Shown here in pieces: positions 16,552-26,663 of a stretch of DNA of 64,000 nt. The DNA is taken from the NCBI GenBank assembly GCA_022652545.1, contig JALCRM010000001.1, positions 466,425 through 530,424 of the forward strand, read 5' to 3'. Source of the stretch: Lachnospiraceae bacterium (GTDB lineage Bacteria; Bacillota; Clostridia; Lachnospirales; Lachnospiraceae). A program made the position numbers and the translations under genes. Under the pieces are notes generated by a model that saw only the letters and a list, made by a program, of their open reading frames with translations, was not told where the DNA came from and ran no database searches. Within the stretch, counting starts at the first letter, position 1; each line of letters opens with the position of its first letter.

Positions 16552-18729
16552 ATGGCTTCAGCAGCCGACAGCGAGGGGAAAAAGAGAATAAAGCGCACAG
16601 GGACCGCCGGGCGCACAGTCACAGCGGACTCACCCCTGTCGGATGTGAAGGGCGTAGGCGAGAAAACCGCCGGTCTGCTGGCTTCGCGTGGGCTTGTCAG
16701 CGTCGGAGACCTGCTGCGGTATTATCCGGTCTCGTACGACTTTTATGAGGACCCGGTGCTTTCTTCGTCTGCAGAGCCCGGCAAAGTGGTTTCCCTAGTC
16801 CTTACCATTCTCCGGAGCGGGTCCACATTTCACAGGAACGGTCATTCCGTGACATATTTTACCGCCGCAGATGCCGGCGGCCAGGTGCGGCTCGTCTATT
16901 TCAACATGCCCTACCTTGCAAAGACGATGAAAGCGGGCATGACACGTGTTTTTCGCGCGATCCTGAAGCAGGCCGGCAACGGCAACCTGTTTCTCGAACA
17001 GCCGGCTTCCTTCGCACCGCAGGACTACGATGCCCTGCGCGGCACCATGCAGCCCCGCTATTCCCTCACAAAAGGGCTGAAAAACGGGCAGGTAAAGAAA
17101 ACAGTGCACCGGATCCTGGAACTGCTTGGTATCCTTCCGGCAGATCCGGAAGGACAGCCCGCTTCCCCTCTCTATGCCGAGTATCTTCCGGCCGGAGATC
17201 TCGGGGAACTGGGGCTTCTTAACGAGCCTGACGCCATCGCGGGTATTCATTTTCCGGATACCGCTGCCCGCCTGAATGCGGCGCACGAACGCCTGGCTTT
17301 TGATGAATTCCTGATGTTTCTGCTGTCCATGGAACAGGTGGGCAAAACATCGGCACAGATCCGCAATCCGCATCCGATGATCGAAACGGCGGCTCCGGAG
17401 CGCCTTATCGAGGCATTGCCCTATGAACTGACAGACTCGCAGAAGAAGGCGTACAGGGAGATCTGTGACGACCTGTGCGGGCCGTATGTAATGAACAGAC
17501 TGCTTCAGGGCGACGTGGGTTCCGGAAAGACGATCCTGGCCTTTCTGGCACTGCTCCTGACCGTTTCCAACGGCATGCAAGGAGCGATGATGGCACCGAC
17601 GGAAGTCCTGGCGGAACAGCATATGCGGAACCTGAAGGATATGGTCGAGCGGTACAGCCTGCCGATCCGTCCCGTGCTCCTGACCGGAGCAGTGACAGGA
17701 AAAGCCAGGAAGGCTGCGCTGGAAGAGATCAGCTCCGGAGAAGCGAACGTCGTGATCGGAACACATGCCCTGATCCAGGACAGCGTTGTATACCACGGCC
17801 TGGGACTGGTCGTGACGGATGAACAGCACCGGTTCGGCGTACTTCAGCGGGAGCGCTTTTCCGGCAAAGGAGAGTGCGTGCCTGTCCTCGTAATGAGCGC
17901 CACGCCGATCCCCAGGACGCTGGCGATCATTCTGTACGGAGACCTCAGCGTCTCGCTCCTCACAGACATGCCGAAGAACAGGCTTCCCATCCGGAATACG
18001 GTACTGGATGCGGCATCCTGGAGGGAAAAGAGCTGGAGATTCATAGCCGGCCAGATCCGTCAGGGAAGACAAGCCTATATCGTCTGCCCCGAAGTAGAGA
18101 ATGAAAGCGGCATTTACGGGGACGATATGGCCAATGTCACCGATTATACACTCATGGTAAGGAAGGCCTTTCCGAAGGAGGTCACGGTCGCATCCCTGCA
18201 CGGGCGTATGAAAGCGGCAGAGAAGGAACGCATCATGACGGATTTTGCCGATCACAGGACAGACCTCCTGGTCACAACGACGGTCATCGAAGTGGGGATC
18301 AATGTTGCGAACGCGACGGTCATGATGATAGAAAACGCAGAGCGTTTCGGTCTGGCACAGCTCCATCAGCTGCGCGGGCGCGTCGGACGCGGCGCGGAAC
18401 AGTCCTACTGCATCTTCCTGTACAGCGGGGAGGAGGGAAAGAAGCCGCAGCGGCTGGAGATCCTTGAGCATTCTGACGACGGATTCTTCATCGCCGAGCA
18501 GGATCTGAAACTGCGGGGTCCCGGAGAGCTCCTTGGTGTTCGCCAGAGCGGCGAACTTGGTTTTGCACTGGCCGATATCTACCGGGACCGGGAACTGCTG
18601 CAGAAAGCCTCGGCTTACCTGCAGAAACTGAAGCGGGAGGATCCTGATCTGGCACTTCCGGAACACGCGGAAATGGCGGCCAGGCTGCGCGCCGAAACAT
18701 CGAAATCAGTTGACTTTAGGAGTATCTGA
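16552..18729 (+). CDS. recG: ATP-dependent DNA helicase RecG
   Basis: RecG remodels stalled forks and branched DNA. The 725 residues contain an N-terminal wedge/OB region starting PLSDVKGVGEKTAGLLASRG at about residue 26, then the superfamily 2 helicase motor: GDVGSGKTILAF (motif I), VVTDEQHRFGV (motif II, DEQH), VMSATPIPRTLAI (motif III), QLRGRVGRGAEQSYCIFL (motif VI). The C-terminal TRG-like segment ends near YLQKLKREDPDL. The extra 25 basic residues at the front are not conserved. Start 16552 has GGAGAGAG about 8 nt upstream. Confidence 0.96.
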   Translation: MASAADSEGKKRIKRTGTAGRTVTADSPLSDVKGVGEKTAGLLASRGLVSVGDLLRYYPVSYDFYEDPVLSSSAEPGKVVSLVLTILRSGSTFHRNGHSVTYFTAADAGGQVRLVYFNMPYLAKTMKAGMTRVFRAILKQAGNGNLFLEQPASFAPQDYDALRGTMQPRYSLTKGLKNGQVKKTVHRILELLGILPADPEGQPASPLYAEYLPAGDLGELGLLNEPDAIAGIHFPDTAARLNAAHERLAFDEFLMFLLSMEQVGKTSAQIRNPHPMIETAAPERLIEALPYELTDSQKKAYREICDDLCGPYVMNRLLQGDVGSGKTILAFLALLLTVSNGMQGAMMAPTEVLAEQHMRNLKDMVERYSLPIRPVLLTGAVTGKARKAALEEISSGEANVVIGTHALIQDSVVYHGLGLVVTDEQHRFGVLQRERFSGKGECVPVLVMSATPIPRTLAIILYGDLSVSLLTDMPKNRLPIRNTVLDAASWREKSWRFIAGQIRQGRQAYIVCPEVENESGIYGDDMANVTDYTLMVRKAFPKEVTVASLHGRMKAAEKERIMTDFADHRTDLLVTTTVIEVGINVANATVMMIENAERFGLAQLHQLRGRVGRGAEQSYCIFLYSGEEGKKPQRLEILEHSDDGFFIAEQDLKLRGPGELLGVRQSGELGFALADIYRDRELLQKASAYLQKLKREDPDLALPEHAEMAARLRAETSKSVDFRSI

Positions 18730-18756
18730 AAGCATAATAACTACGTATATTGTGTT

Positions 18757-18786
18757 TTGACAGCTGTACCAATAACAAGATATGGG
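18757..18786 (+). promoter_or_regulatory. possible promoter of degV
   Basis: TTGACA at 18757-18762 with TATGGG at 18781-18786 (18-nt spacer). The -35 is perfect but the -10 is poor. Confidence 0.35.
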
Positions 18787-18830
18787 GGAAGGCCGGTGGC
18801 AGCGTAAAACACAGCAGCAGAGGGAGTTGT

Positions 18831-19715
18831 ATGGCGAAGGTAGCGATCGTCACGGACAGCAACAGCGGCATTACGCAGGAAGAAGCGGCAAAACTGGGTG
18901 TAAGCGTCGTACCGATGCCGTTCATGTTCGATGACGATGAGGAAGTATTCTACGAAGGGATCAATCTTAGCAGGAAGCAGTTCTTTGAAAAACTGGAGAC
19001 AGCCGGACGTGTAATGACCAGCCAGCCTGCCCCTACGGAGATCCTGAAGGTGTGGGACGGCCTTCTGAACGACGGCGGCTATGATGAGATCGTCTATATT
19101 CCCATGAGTTCAGGCCTTTCCGGCTCCTGCCAGAGTGCCATGATGCTTTCAAGCAATTATGACGACGGCAAGGTGCAGGTCGTCAATAACCAGCGTATTT
19201 CCGTAACACAGAAGCGCTCGGTGCTGGATGCCCTGGAACTTGCGGCTGCGGGGAACAGTGCGGAAGAGATCCATGTGCGCCTGGAAAAGGCAAAATTCGA
19301 TTCCAGCATCTATATTATGCCGGAGACCCTGAAGTATCTGAAAAAGGGCGGCCGCATCACGCCGGCAGCGGCTGCGATCGGCTCGCTGCTGCATATCCGT
19401 CCGGTCCTGCAGATCAGGGGCGAAAGACTGGATGCCTTTGCAAAGGCGCGCACCGATGCGCAGGGCAGGATGATGATGATCACGGCCATGCGCAACGACA
19501 TAGACAAAAAGTTCGGCGGGGTGGCAGCCAAAGATGTCTGGCTGTATGCCGTACATTCGAATGTTCCGGACAAGGAGCGCGAGTGGGCACAGCAGGTACG
19601 CGATGCTTTTCCGGACTATCAGGTGGAAGAGGACTGTCTTTCCCTCAGTGTCTGCTGTCATATCGGGCCGGATGCGCTCGCCATTGCCTGTTCCAGAAAA
19701 ATGAAGAATGCATGA
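18831..19715 (+). CDS. DegV family fatty-acid-binding protein (FakB)
   Basis: A 294-residue DegV protein, which holds a fatty acid for phosphorylation by FakA. It begins MAKVAIVTDSNSGITQEEA and has the conserved TSQPAPTEIL ligand-site loop, IPMSSGLSGSCQSA for carboxylate binding, and LKYLKKGGRITPAAAAIGSLL. The C-terminal domain includes AVHSNVPDKEREWAQQV and IGPDALAIAC. Start 18831 has GAGGGAG 5 nt upstream. FakA is encoded 4.5 kb upstream, so the two halves of the system are close but not in one operon. Confidence 0.92.
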   Translation: MAKVAIVTDSNSGITQEEAAKLGVSVVPMPFMFDDDEEVFYEGINLSRKQFFEKLETAGRVMTSQPAPTEILKVWDGLLNDGGYDEIVYIPMSSGLSGSCQSAMMLSSNYDDGKVQVVNNQRISVTQKRSVLDALELAAAGNSAEEIHVRLEKAKFDSSIYIMPETLKYLKKGGRITPAAAAIGSLLHIRPVLQIRGERLDAFAKARTDAQGRMMMITAMRNDIDKKFGGVAAKDVWLYAVHSNVPDKEREWAQQVRDAFPDYQVEEDCLSLSVCCHIGPDALAIACSRKMKNA

Positions 19716-19746
19716 TCAATCATACTGACGCAGAGGTAGCATTGTT

Positions 19747-21693
19747 TTGACAAAAACAGACAACTCATATAATGCAAAAAGCATAAAGGTCCTGGAGGGG
19801 CTCGAAGCGGTCAGGATGCGCCCCGGCATGTACATCGGCAGCACATCCTCGCGCGGACTGGACCATCTGATCTATGAGATCGTGGACAACTCCGTCGATG
19901 AACACCTGGCCGGATACTGCGACAACATCAGGATCACTCTCGAGGCGGACGGTTCGTGCACGGTGGAAGACAACGGCCGCGGCATTCCCGTGGGCATGCA
20001 TGAAAAAGGCGTCAGCGCCGAGCGAGTCGTCATGACGACGCTGCACGCGGGCGGCAAGTTCGACAACAATGCGTACAAAACGAGCGGCGGCCTGCACGGC
20101 GTAGGCTCATCTGTTGTGAATGCGCTTTCGAGCAGTATGACCGTGACGATACGGAACGGCGGCTTCGTGTACAGGGACACTTATGAACGCGGCATTCCCA
20201 CGCAGGAACTGGAGAACGGCCTGCTGCCGGTCATTGGCAAAACACGCGAGACCGGGACGACGACGAATTTCACACCGGATCCGGAGATTTTCGAGAAGAC
20301 GCGGTTCAGGGAAGATGAGATCAAGAGCCATCTGCATGAGACCGCCTACCTGAATCCCGGCCTGACCATCCAGTATACCGACAATCGCCCGGAATCAGCG
20401 GAGAAAGTGACCTTTCACGAGCCGGAAGGCATTTCGGGCTTCGTGAAGGAACTCGACAAAAACAACGAAGCCGTGACGGATGTCATTTATTTTTCCGGAG
20501 AAAGCGAGAATATCAAGGTAGAGGTCGCCTTTCAGTATATCAATGAGTTCCAGGAGGAAGTACTGGGCTTCTGCAACGGGATCAGCAATTCCGAGGGCGG
20601 CACGCATCTGACCGGTTTCAAGACGCAGTTTACGCAGGTCATCAACAACTATGCGCGTGAACTGGGGATCCTGAAGGACAAAGACGTGAATTTCACGGGC
20701 ACGGACGTGCGGAACGGCATGACGGCCGTCGTTTCGATCAAGCATCCGGATCCGCGTTTTGAAGGGCAGACCAAGACAAAACTGGACAATCAGGATGCGG
20801 CGCGCGCCACTGCCAAGGTGACGGGCGACGAGGTCGTACGCTTTTTTGACCGCAACATCGAGACACTGAAGGCGGTGATCGGCTGTGCCGAGAAAGCCGC
20901 GAAGATACGTAAATCCGAGGAAAAGGCAAAGACCAACCTGCTCACGAAGCAGAAGTTTTCCTTTGATTCAAACGGTAAGCTGGCCAACTGTGAGAGCCGT
21001 GACCCTTCCAGATGCGAGATCTTCATCGTGGAAGGCGATTCTGCCGGCGGCAGCGCAAAGATGGCGAGAAACCGCATGTTCCAGGCCATCCTGCCGATCC
21101 GCGGCAAGATACTGAACGTCGAGAAAGCCAGTATCGACAAGATCCTCGCAAACGCCGAGATCAAAACCATGATCAACGCCTTCGGGTGCGGGTTCTCGGA
21201 AGGGTACGGAAATGATTTTGACATAACCAAACTGCGGTATGACAAGATCGTCATCATGGCGGATGCGGATGTGGACGGTGCGCATATAGCGACGCTTCTT
21301 CTGACGCTGTTTTACCGTTTCATGCCGGATCTTATTTATGCCGGCCACGTGTATGTGGCCATGCCGCCGCTGTACAAGGTGATGCCGGTGAAGGGCGAAG
21401 GCGGCAAAACAGCGCTGGCCGGACGGTATCTGTATGACGATGCTGCCCTGGAGAAATACCGTCGCAGCAGCAAGTGTAAATTCACGCTGCAGCGGTACAA
21501 GGGACTGGGCGAGATGGACCCGCAGCAGCTTTGGGAGACCACGCTGGATCCGGAACACCGCATGATGAGGCAGGTGCAGATCGAAGATGCCCGCATGGCG
21601 TCTGAGATGACGGAACTGCTGATGGGCACGGATGTGCTCCCGAGAAAGAACTTCATCCACCAGCATGCTGCGGATGCAGAGATAGATGCATAA
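19747..21693 (+). CDS. parE: type IIA topoisomerase subunit B, ParE-like
   Basis: The ATPase subunit of topoisomerase IV or gyrase. The 648 residues show the GHKL ATPase (KVLEGLEAVRMRPGMYIG, EDNGRGIPVG, GLHGVGSSVVNALS), the transducer, and a TOPRIM domain with EGDSAGGSAKMARNR and MADADVDGAHIATLLL. Start is TTG 19747, forced because the next in-frame Met would remove the conserved N-terminus, with AGAGGTAG 8 nt upstream. It is partnered with the subunit A gene 43 nt downstream, which lacks a gyrase box, so ParE is preferred over GyrB. Confidence 0.9.
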   Translation: MTKTDNSYNAKSIKVLEGLEAVRMRPGMYIGSTSSRGLDHLIYEIVDNSVDEHLAGYCDNIRITLEADGSCTVEDNGRGIPVGMHEKGVSAERVVMTTLHAGGKFDNNAYKTSGGLHGVGSSVVNALSSSMTVTIRNGGFVYRDTYERGIPTQELENGLLPVIGKTRETGTTTNFTPDPEIFEKTRFREDEIKSHLHETAYLNPGLTIQYTDNRPESAEKVTFHEPEGISGFVKELDKNNEAVTDVIYFSGESENIKVEVAFQYINEFQEEVLGFCNGISNSEGGTHLTGFKTQFTQVINNYARELGILKDKDVNFTGTDVRNGMTAVVSIKHPDPRFEGQTKTKLDNQDAARATAKVTGDEVVRFFDRNIETLKAVIGCAEKAAKIRKSEEKAKTNLLTKQKFSFDSNGKLANCESRDPSRCEIFIVEGDSAGGSAKMARNRMFQAILPIRGKILNVEKASIDKILANAEIKTMINAFGCGFSEGYGNDFDITKLRYDKIVIMADADVDGAHIATLLLTLFYRFMPDLIYAGHVYVAMPPLYKVMPVKGEGGKTALAGRYLYDDAALEKYRRSSKCKFTLQRYKGLGEMDPQQLWETTLDPEHRMMRQVQIEDARMASEMTELLMGTDVLPRKNFIHQHAADAEIDA

Positions 21694-21736
21694 AAAGACC
21701 GCCCTGCAGAGGGCGTGAGCGCCGAACGGAGCCGGA

Positions 21737-23980
21737 ATGCCTGAAAAAGAACAGATCATAAAAAGTGAATACAGCGAACTCATGCAGAAGTCATACATCG
21801 ATTATGCCATGAGTGTCATTATCTCCAGGGCACTTCCCGACATTCGTGACGGCCTTAAGCCAGTGCAGCGCAGAACGCTGTATGACATGGATGAACTGGG
21901 CATCCGTTCCGACAAGCCGTACAGAAAGAGCGCGCGTATCGTCGGCGATACAATGGGTAAATATCATCCGCACGGAGACAGTTCCATTTATGACTGCCTT
22001 GTCGTCATGGCCCAGGATTTCAAAAAGGAGATGCCGCTGGTAGACGGACACGGCAACTTCGGCAACATCGAGGGCGACGGCGCCGCTGCCATGCGTTATA
22101 CGGAAGCCCGCCTGAATAAGTTCACGGAAGACGCGCTGCTGGCAGATCTCGACAAAGACGTCGTCGACTTTGTGCCGAACTTTGACGAAACAGAAAAAGA
22201 GCCGTCCGTACTTCCCTGCAGGATCCCCAATTTCCTGGTGAACGGTTCCGAGGGCATAGCCGTAGGCATGGCGACCAGCACACCGCCGCACAATCTGACG
22301 GAAGTGATCGACGCGGAGATCGCGTATCTGGATGATCCTGACATTTCTGTCAGCCAGCTGATGCGGTATATCAAGGGCCCCGACTTTCCGACGGGCGGCA
22401 TCATTACGAACCGGGATGAGCTGCAGGGCATCTATGAGACGGGGGCCGGAAAAGTCAAGGTCCGCGGCAGGGTAAATATCGAAAAGGGGCAGAACGGCCA
22501 CATCAACCTGGTCATCACGGAGATCCCCTATACCATGATCGGCATGGGCATAGGCAAGTTTCTGCAGGATGTTGCCGACCTTTCCGAGAACAAGATCACG
22601 AATGACATTGTGGATATCACGAACCAGTCCTCCAAGGAAGGCATTCGCATCGTCATCGAACTGCGCCGGGACACCGACGTGGAGAACTTCAAGAATCTGC
22701 TGTACCGGAAGACCCGTCTAGAGGACACCTTCGCCGTGAATATGCTGGCGATCCGCGACGGACGTCCGGAAACGCTGGACCTCAAGTCCGTCATCAAGGC
22801 GAGCGCGGATTTCCAGTACGAGATCGAACGCAGGAAGTATACAAACCTGCTTGACCGTGAGCAGAAGCGCCGGGAGATACAGGAAGGCCTGATCAAGGCA
22901 TGCAATGTCATTGACCTTGTCATCGAGATCCTGCGCGGTTCCAAGGACCGGGCGATGGCGAAGGACTGTATGGTGAACGGCAATACCGAGGGTATTCACT
23001 TCAAGTCCAGGGAGTCCGAGGTCATGGCGGCGCAGCTGCTTTTCACGGAGCCGCAGGCAGACGCGATCCTCGACATGCGCCTGTACAAGCTGATCGGTCT
23101 GGAACTGCAGGCACTTATCAAAGAGCATGAGGAAACGGTCGCCAATATATACAGGTACGAAGATATCCTGGAACAGCGGGAATCCATGACCATGGTCATC
23201 GAGACCGAGCTGGCCGAAATACGCAAAGCCTATTCCCGGAAACGCAGGACGGAGATCGTACAGGCGGAGGAAGCGGTCTATGTGGAAAAGGCCGTGGAGG
23301 AAACAGACGTACGCTTCGTCATGGACCGGTTCGGCTATGCCAAAACACTTGACATGTCGAACTACGAACGCAACCAGGAAACAGTCGACAGCGAATCCAG
23401 ATACCATTTCAGCTGCAAAAACACGGGGAAAGTCTGCCTGTTCACCGACAAGGGACAGCTGCATACCATCAAGGTCTCTGATCTGCCGGCGGGGAAGCTG
23501 CGTGACAAGGGCGTACCGGTCGACAATGTCAGCAACTATGATTCCTCGAGGGAAGCCATCATCTATGCTGCCAGCCAGTCTGAACTGAATCTGAACAGGC
23601 TGATCTTCATTACCAGACAGGGAATGATGAAGATCGTCAGCGGCGGGGAATTCGATGTCAGCAAGCGTACCGTCGCGGCCACAAAACTCGGCGAGGGAGA
23701 TGAACTGCTCGCCGTGGTCTGCCTGCGCGACCAGCAGAACATCGTGCTGCAGTCTAAAAAAGGCTATTTTCTGAAATTCCCGGTAGACCAGATCCCGGAG
23801 CTGAAGAAGATCGCAGTCGGTGTGAAGGGAATGAACCTGACGGAGGGCGACAGCCTCGAAGCGGTTTACTTTACAAAGAACCTGGAAACAACTACTATAC
23901 AATATCATGACAGTGAACTGGAGCTGAATCATCTGAAGCTGGCTTCGCGCAACAGCAAGGGCACGAAGGTCAGGCTTTGA
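21737..23980 (+). CDS. parC: type IIA topoisomerase subunit A, ParC-like
   Basis: The DNA-cleaving subunit. The 747 residues contain the winged-helix/tower core with SRALPDIRDGLKPVQRR, the quinolone-region MGKYHPHGDSSIYD, and the catalytic tyrosine in AAMRYTEARL. Ser and Asp at the two main quinolone positions are unaltered, which predicts no classic target-site resistance. The C-terminal beta-pinwheel is short and no QRRGGKG-type GyrA box is seen, which favours topoisomerase IV over gyrase. Together with parE it forms a two-gene unit; a separate gyrBA pair would be expected elsewhere. Confidence 0.88.
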   Translation: MPEKEQIIKSEYSELMQKSYIDYAMSVIISRALPDIRDGLKPVQRRTLYDMDELGIRSDKPYRKSARIVGDTMGKYHPHGDSSIYDCLVVMAQDFKKEMPLVDGHGNFGNIEGDGAAAMRYTEARLNKFTEDALLADLDKDVVDFVPNFDETEKEPSVLPCRIPNFLVNGSEGIAVGMATSTPPHNLTEVIDAEIAYLDDPDISVSQLMRYIKGPDFPTGGIITNRDELQGIYETGAGKVKVRGRVNIEKGQNGHINLVITEIPYTMIGMGIGKFLQDVADLSENKITNDIVDITNQSSKEGIRIVIELRRDTDVENFKNLLYRKTRLEDTFAVNMLAIRDGRPETLDLKSVIKASADFQYEIERRKYTNLLDREQKRREIQEGLIKACNVIDLVIEILRGSKDRAMAKDCMVNGNTEGIHFKSRESEVMAAQLLFTEPQADAILDMRLYKLIGLELQALIKEHEETVANIYRYEDILEQRESMTMVIETELAEIRKAYSRKRRTEIVQAEEAVYVEKAVEETDVRFVMDRFGYAKTLDMSNYERNQETVDSESRYHFSCKNTGKVCLFTDKGQLHTIKVSDLPAGKLRDKGVPVDNVSNYDSSREAIIYAASQSELNLNRLIFITRQGMMKIVSGGEFDVSKRTVAATKLGEGDELLAVVCLRDQQNIVLQSKKGYFLKFPVDQIPELKKIAVGVKGMNLTEGDSLEAVYFTKNLETTTIQYHDSELELNHLKLASRNSKGTKVRL

Positions 23981-24032
23981 CGCAGAAACATATACGGCAG
24001 GGACAGAAAACTATCCCTGCGGAGGATCTCAC

Positions 24033-24620
24033 ATGAGAGTAATAGCCGGAAGCGCAAGGCGCCTTCTGCTGGTCACACCGGAGGGAACGGATACCAGACC
24101 CACGCAGGACCGCATCAAAGAGACGCTTTTCAATATGATCCATACACAGATCCCGGGGACGGTCTTTCTCGACCTTTGCGCCGGCAGCGGCGGCATCGGG
24201 ATCGAGGCACTCAGCCGGGGCGCCCGCAGGGCCTATTTTGTCGAGAACAGACAGGATGCGGTAAAGTGCATACAGGAAAACCTGCACAGAACGCATTTTG
24301 AAGAGGCCTCCGTGGTCCTGAAGCAGGATGTCCTCAATGCGATTATGAATATTCACGAAAAACAGGCAGACCTGATCTATATCGACCCGCCCTATGAGTC
24401 CGGCCTGCAGAAAAAGATCCTTGCCCGCCTTGCTTCGGTCCCCTATGTGACGGAAGAGTCGGTGATCATTCTGGAGACGGCATTGGATGCTGATCTTTCC
24501 TTTACGGAGCGTCTCGGCTTCATCGTCGAACGTGAAAAACGCTATAAAACGAACGAGCACGTGTTCCTGCGCAGAAAGGCGGTACACGATGAAGGAAGCG
24601 ATCTATCCGGGAAGCTTTGA
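24033..24620 (+). CDS. rsmD: 16S rRNA (guanine966-N2)-methyltransferase RsmD
   Basis: RsmD methylates G966 of 16S rRNA in the assembling small subunit. The 195 residues show [18 protein letters not shown] at the start, [15 protein letters not shown], the SAM-binding [20 protein letters not shown] and the catalytic motif IDPPY. Start 24033 has TGCGGAGG 8 nt upstream. The gene overlaps coaD by 32 nt, the normal rsmD-coaD pairing of Firmicutes. Confidence 0.95.
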   Translation: MRVIAGSARRLLLVTPEGTDTRPTQDRIKETLFNMIHTQIPGTVFLDLCAGSGGIGIEALSRGARRAYFVENRQDAVKCIQENLHRTHFEEASVVLKQDVLNAIMNIHEKQADLIYIDPPYESGLQKKILARLASVPYVTEESVIILETALDADLSFTERLGFIVEREKRYKTNEHVFLRRKAVHDEGSDLSGKL

Positions 24621-25095
24621 TCCGGTCACTTACGGGCATATCGATGTGATCCGCAGAGCGGCATGTATGTTTGACCGACTGCTCGTCAGCGTCCTCGACA
24701 ACAAGGCGAAAGTGCCGTTGTTTACGGTGGATGAACGTGTTAAAATGTTACAGGATGTCACCCGGGACATAGAAAACGTGGAAATCGGGTGTTTTCAGGG
24801 CCTGCTTGTGGATTATGCCAGAAAGCAGAATGTACATATCGCGATCCGGGGACTGCGTGCAGTCACGGATTTTGAATATGAACTGCAGATCGCACAGACG
24901 AACAGAAAACTCAGCGGCGGGAACCTGGATACGATCTTTTTGTGCACAAGCCTGGAATATGCATACCTGAATTCTTCCAGTGTAAAGGAGATCGCGTATT
25001 TCGGGGGAGACATTTCAGCACTGGTACCGCCGGAAGTGGCGGCCAGGGTAAAGGAAAAATACGGTGACCGTGCGGATGAAAGACCGCGCAGCTGA
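24589..25095 (+). CDS. coaD: phosphopantetheine adenylyltransferase CoaD
   Basis: CoaD joins 4'-phosphopantetheine and ATP to dephospho-CoA, the fourth step of CoA synthesis. The 168 residues show [19 protein letters not shown] with the nucleotidyltransferase (T/H)xGH motif, [20 protein letters not shown] for substrate binding and [16 protein letters not shown] in place of the ISSTxxR signature region. Length is typical (about 160). Start 24589 lies within rsmD; the frame is open upstream but only as a shadow of rsmD. Confidence 0.95.
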   Translation: MKEAIYPGSFDPVTYGHIDVIRRAACMFDRLLVSVLDNKAKVPLFTVDERVKMLQDVTRDIENVEIGCFQGLLVDYARKQNVHIAIRGLRAVTDFEYELQIAQTNRKLSGGNLDTIFLCTSLEYAYLNSSSVKEIAYFGGDISALVPPEVAARVKEKYGDRADERPRS

Positions 25096-25143
25096 GTCAT
25101 CGGACTTCTTTTGACTGATCATAACCTATACCGGAGGTAAGAA

Positions 25144-25878
25144 ATGGCCAGCAGAATCGAACAGCAGATCAAGGATATGGAAGACTATATCGAAGAATGC
25201 AAGTTTGTCACTTTTTCTTCTACGAAGATCATGGTAGATAAAGAGACGATCCGCACGATGCTAAACGATCTGTCCACGAACCTGCCGGAAGAGATCAACC
25301 TTTATCGCAGAGTCATCAACGAAAGGGACAAGATCCTGAGCGATGCGCAGAAGAAGGCGCAGTCTCTGGTCGAGGAAACAACGGTACAGAAGAACCAGAT
25401 GATCAATGAACAGTCCGTCATGCAGGAAGCATACCAGCAGGCCAACGAAGTCGTTAAGCTCGCTTCGCAGCATGCCCAGGAGATCGAGGACAGCGCAGTG
25501 AGCGATGCCAATAACTACCGCCTGGCGGCTGTACAGTATATGGATACTCTGCTTGAACAGCTTCAGCAGACGGTCTCACAGGCGCAGACATCCTGCAGCG
25601 AAACATTCGGGCAGTATTCCTCACAGCTTCAGGCCCTGATGAATACGATGCAGAACAACCGTGCGCAGCTTCATCCGGAACTGCAGGCGGGGCGTGCACA
25701 GCAGGCGAAGGCAGCGGGAACGGCGGCTGTATCCCAGGAATTCGGCCAGACGGCGCAGATCAACGCTTCCGAATCCGGCGTACCGGAATCCGCTACCGCA
25801 ACGATCCCGCTGGGAGACCTGAAGAGCGGCGAAAGCCTTACCGGCAGCCTCACCCTGGACGGCCTTGCAGACAAGTAG
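25144..25878 (+). CDS. coiled-coil protein, DivIVA/ATPase-subunit-H-like
   Basis: A 244-residue soluble protein dominated by a long helical coiled coil (residues 1-165), with heptad-like stretches such as LSDAQKKAQSLVEETTVQKN and MDTLLEQLQQTVSQ. The C-terminal 70 residues are low complexity, Ala/Gln/Ser/Gly rich. Annotators of similar genes often call it vacuolar-type ATPase subunit H because of coiled-coil resemblance only; there is no ATPase operon here. A scaffold role is possible but not shown. A ribosome site GGAGG lies 7 nt before the start, and a terminator follows. Confidence 0.75.
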   Translation: MASRIEQQIKDMEDYIEECKFVTFSSTKIMVDKETIRTMLNDLSTNLPEEINLYRRVINERDKILSDAQKKAQSLVEETTVQKNQMINEQSVMQEAYQQANEVVKLASQHAQEIEDSAVSDANNYRLAAVQYMDTLLEQLQQTVSQAQTSCSETFGQYSSQLQALMNTMQNNRAQLHPELQAGRAQQAKAAGTAAVSQEFGQTAQINASESGVPESATATIPLGDLKSGESLTGSLTLDGLADK

Positions 25879-25903
25879 ACCCGAAACAGCAGACTGATCA
25901 TAA

Positions 25904-25938
25904 AAAAGACCGATCCTGAAGTGCAGGAGCGGTCTTTT
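25904..25938 (+). terminator. terminator after the coiled-coil gene
   Basis: AAAGACCG / CGGTCTTT stem with an inner CCTG/CAGG helix, ending in TTTT, just before the HAD gene. Confidence 0.85.
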
Positions 25939-25955
25939 ACGTTATAATAACAGGT

Positions 25956-26663
25956 ATGGATTTCAGAGAGATGTTTTCAGCTCCGCGCACGGAGGACCGT
26001 GTCGCGGCGGTCATTTTTGATCTGGACGGTTCGCTGGTCGATTCGATGTGGATGTGGCGGGCCATAGACGAGGAATACCTGGCGCGCTACGACATCCGTA
26101 TGCCCGACGACCTGCAGGCTGAACTGGCAGGCCGCAGCATACAGGAGACGGCGGTCTATTTCAAGCAGAGATTCGGGATCTCCGATCCCGAAGAGACCAT
26201 GCTGCGGGACTGGAATGCCATGGCACTCGACAAGTACTGTCATCAGGTGCCGCTCAAGCAGGGCGCAGGCGCGCTGCTTGCAAGATGCAGATCCTGCGGG
26301 ATACTGCTCGGCGTGGCAACCAGCAATTCGCGCGTGCTCACGGAAGCGGCGCTCAGCGCCAACGGCGTGGCGGACTGTTTTGGCGCCGTAGTGACCGGGG
26401 ATGAGGTAACGGAAGGCAAACCGGATCCGGGGATCTTTCTTGCAGCCGCCGGGATCCTGGGCATACACCCGGAAAGATGCCTGGTGTTCGAGGACGTTGT
26501 CTGGGGCATCCAGGCGGCGCGCAGAGCCGGCATGCACGTCATCTCCGTATATGATGCACAGGCTGCGGAACAGGAAGAAACGAAGAAAAAACTGGCGGAT
26601 CAGTCGATCCTGGACTATACGGAGCTCGACCTCGACGCCATTCAGGAGGAGACGCAGGTATGA
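25956..26663 (+). CDS. HAD-superfamily hydrolase, beta-phosphoglucomutase-like
   Basis: A 235-residue haloacid dehalogenase-fold phosphatase or mutase. Motif I is FDLDGSLVDS (nucleophile Asp and acid Asp), the cap domain is helical as in subclass I, motif II is VATSNS, motif III Lys is in EVTEGKPDPGIF and motif IV is LVFEDVVWGIQAA. The substrate is unknown; beta-phosphoglucomutases and sugar-phosphate phosphatases share this outline. The last ~25 residues are charged and non-conserved. It overlaps the next gene by ATGA. Confidence 0.85.
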   Translation: MDFREMFSAPRTEDRVAAVIFDLDGSLVDSMWMWRAIDEEYLARYDIRMPDDLQAELAGRSIQETAVYFKQRFGISDPEETMLRDWNAMALDKYCHQVPLKQGAGALLARCRSCGILLGVATSNSRVLTEAALSANGVADCFGAVVTGDEVTEGKPDPGIFLAAAGILGIHPERCLVFEDVVWGIQAARRAGMHVISVYDAQAAEQEETKKKLADQSILDYTELDLDAIQEETQV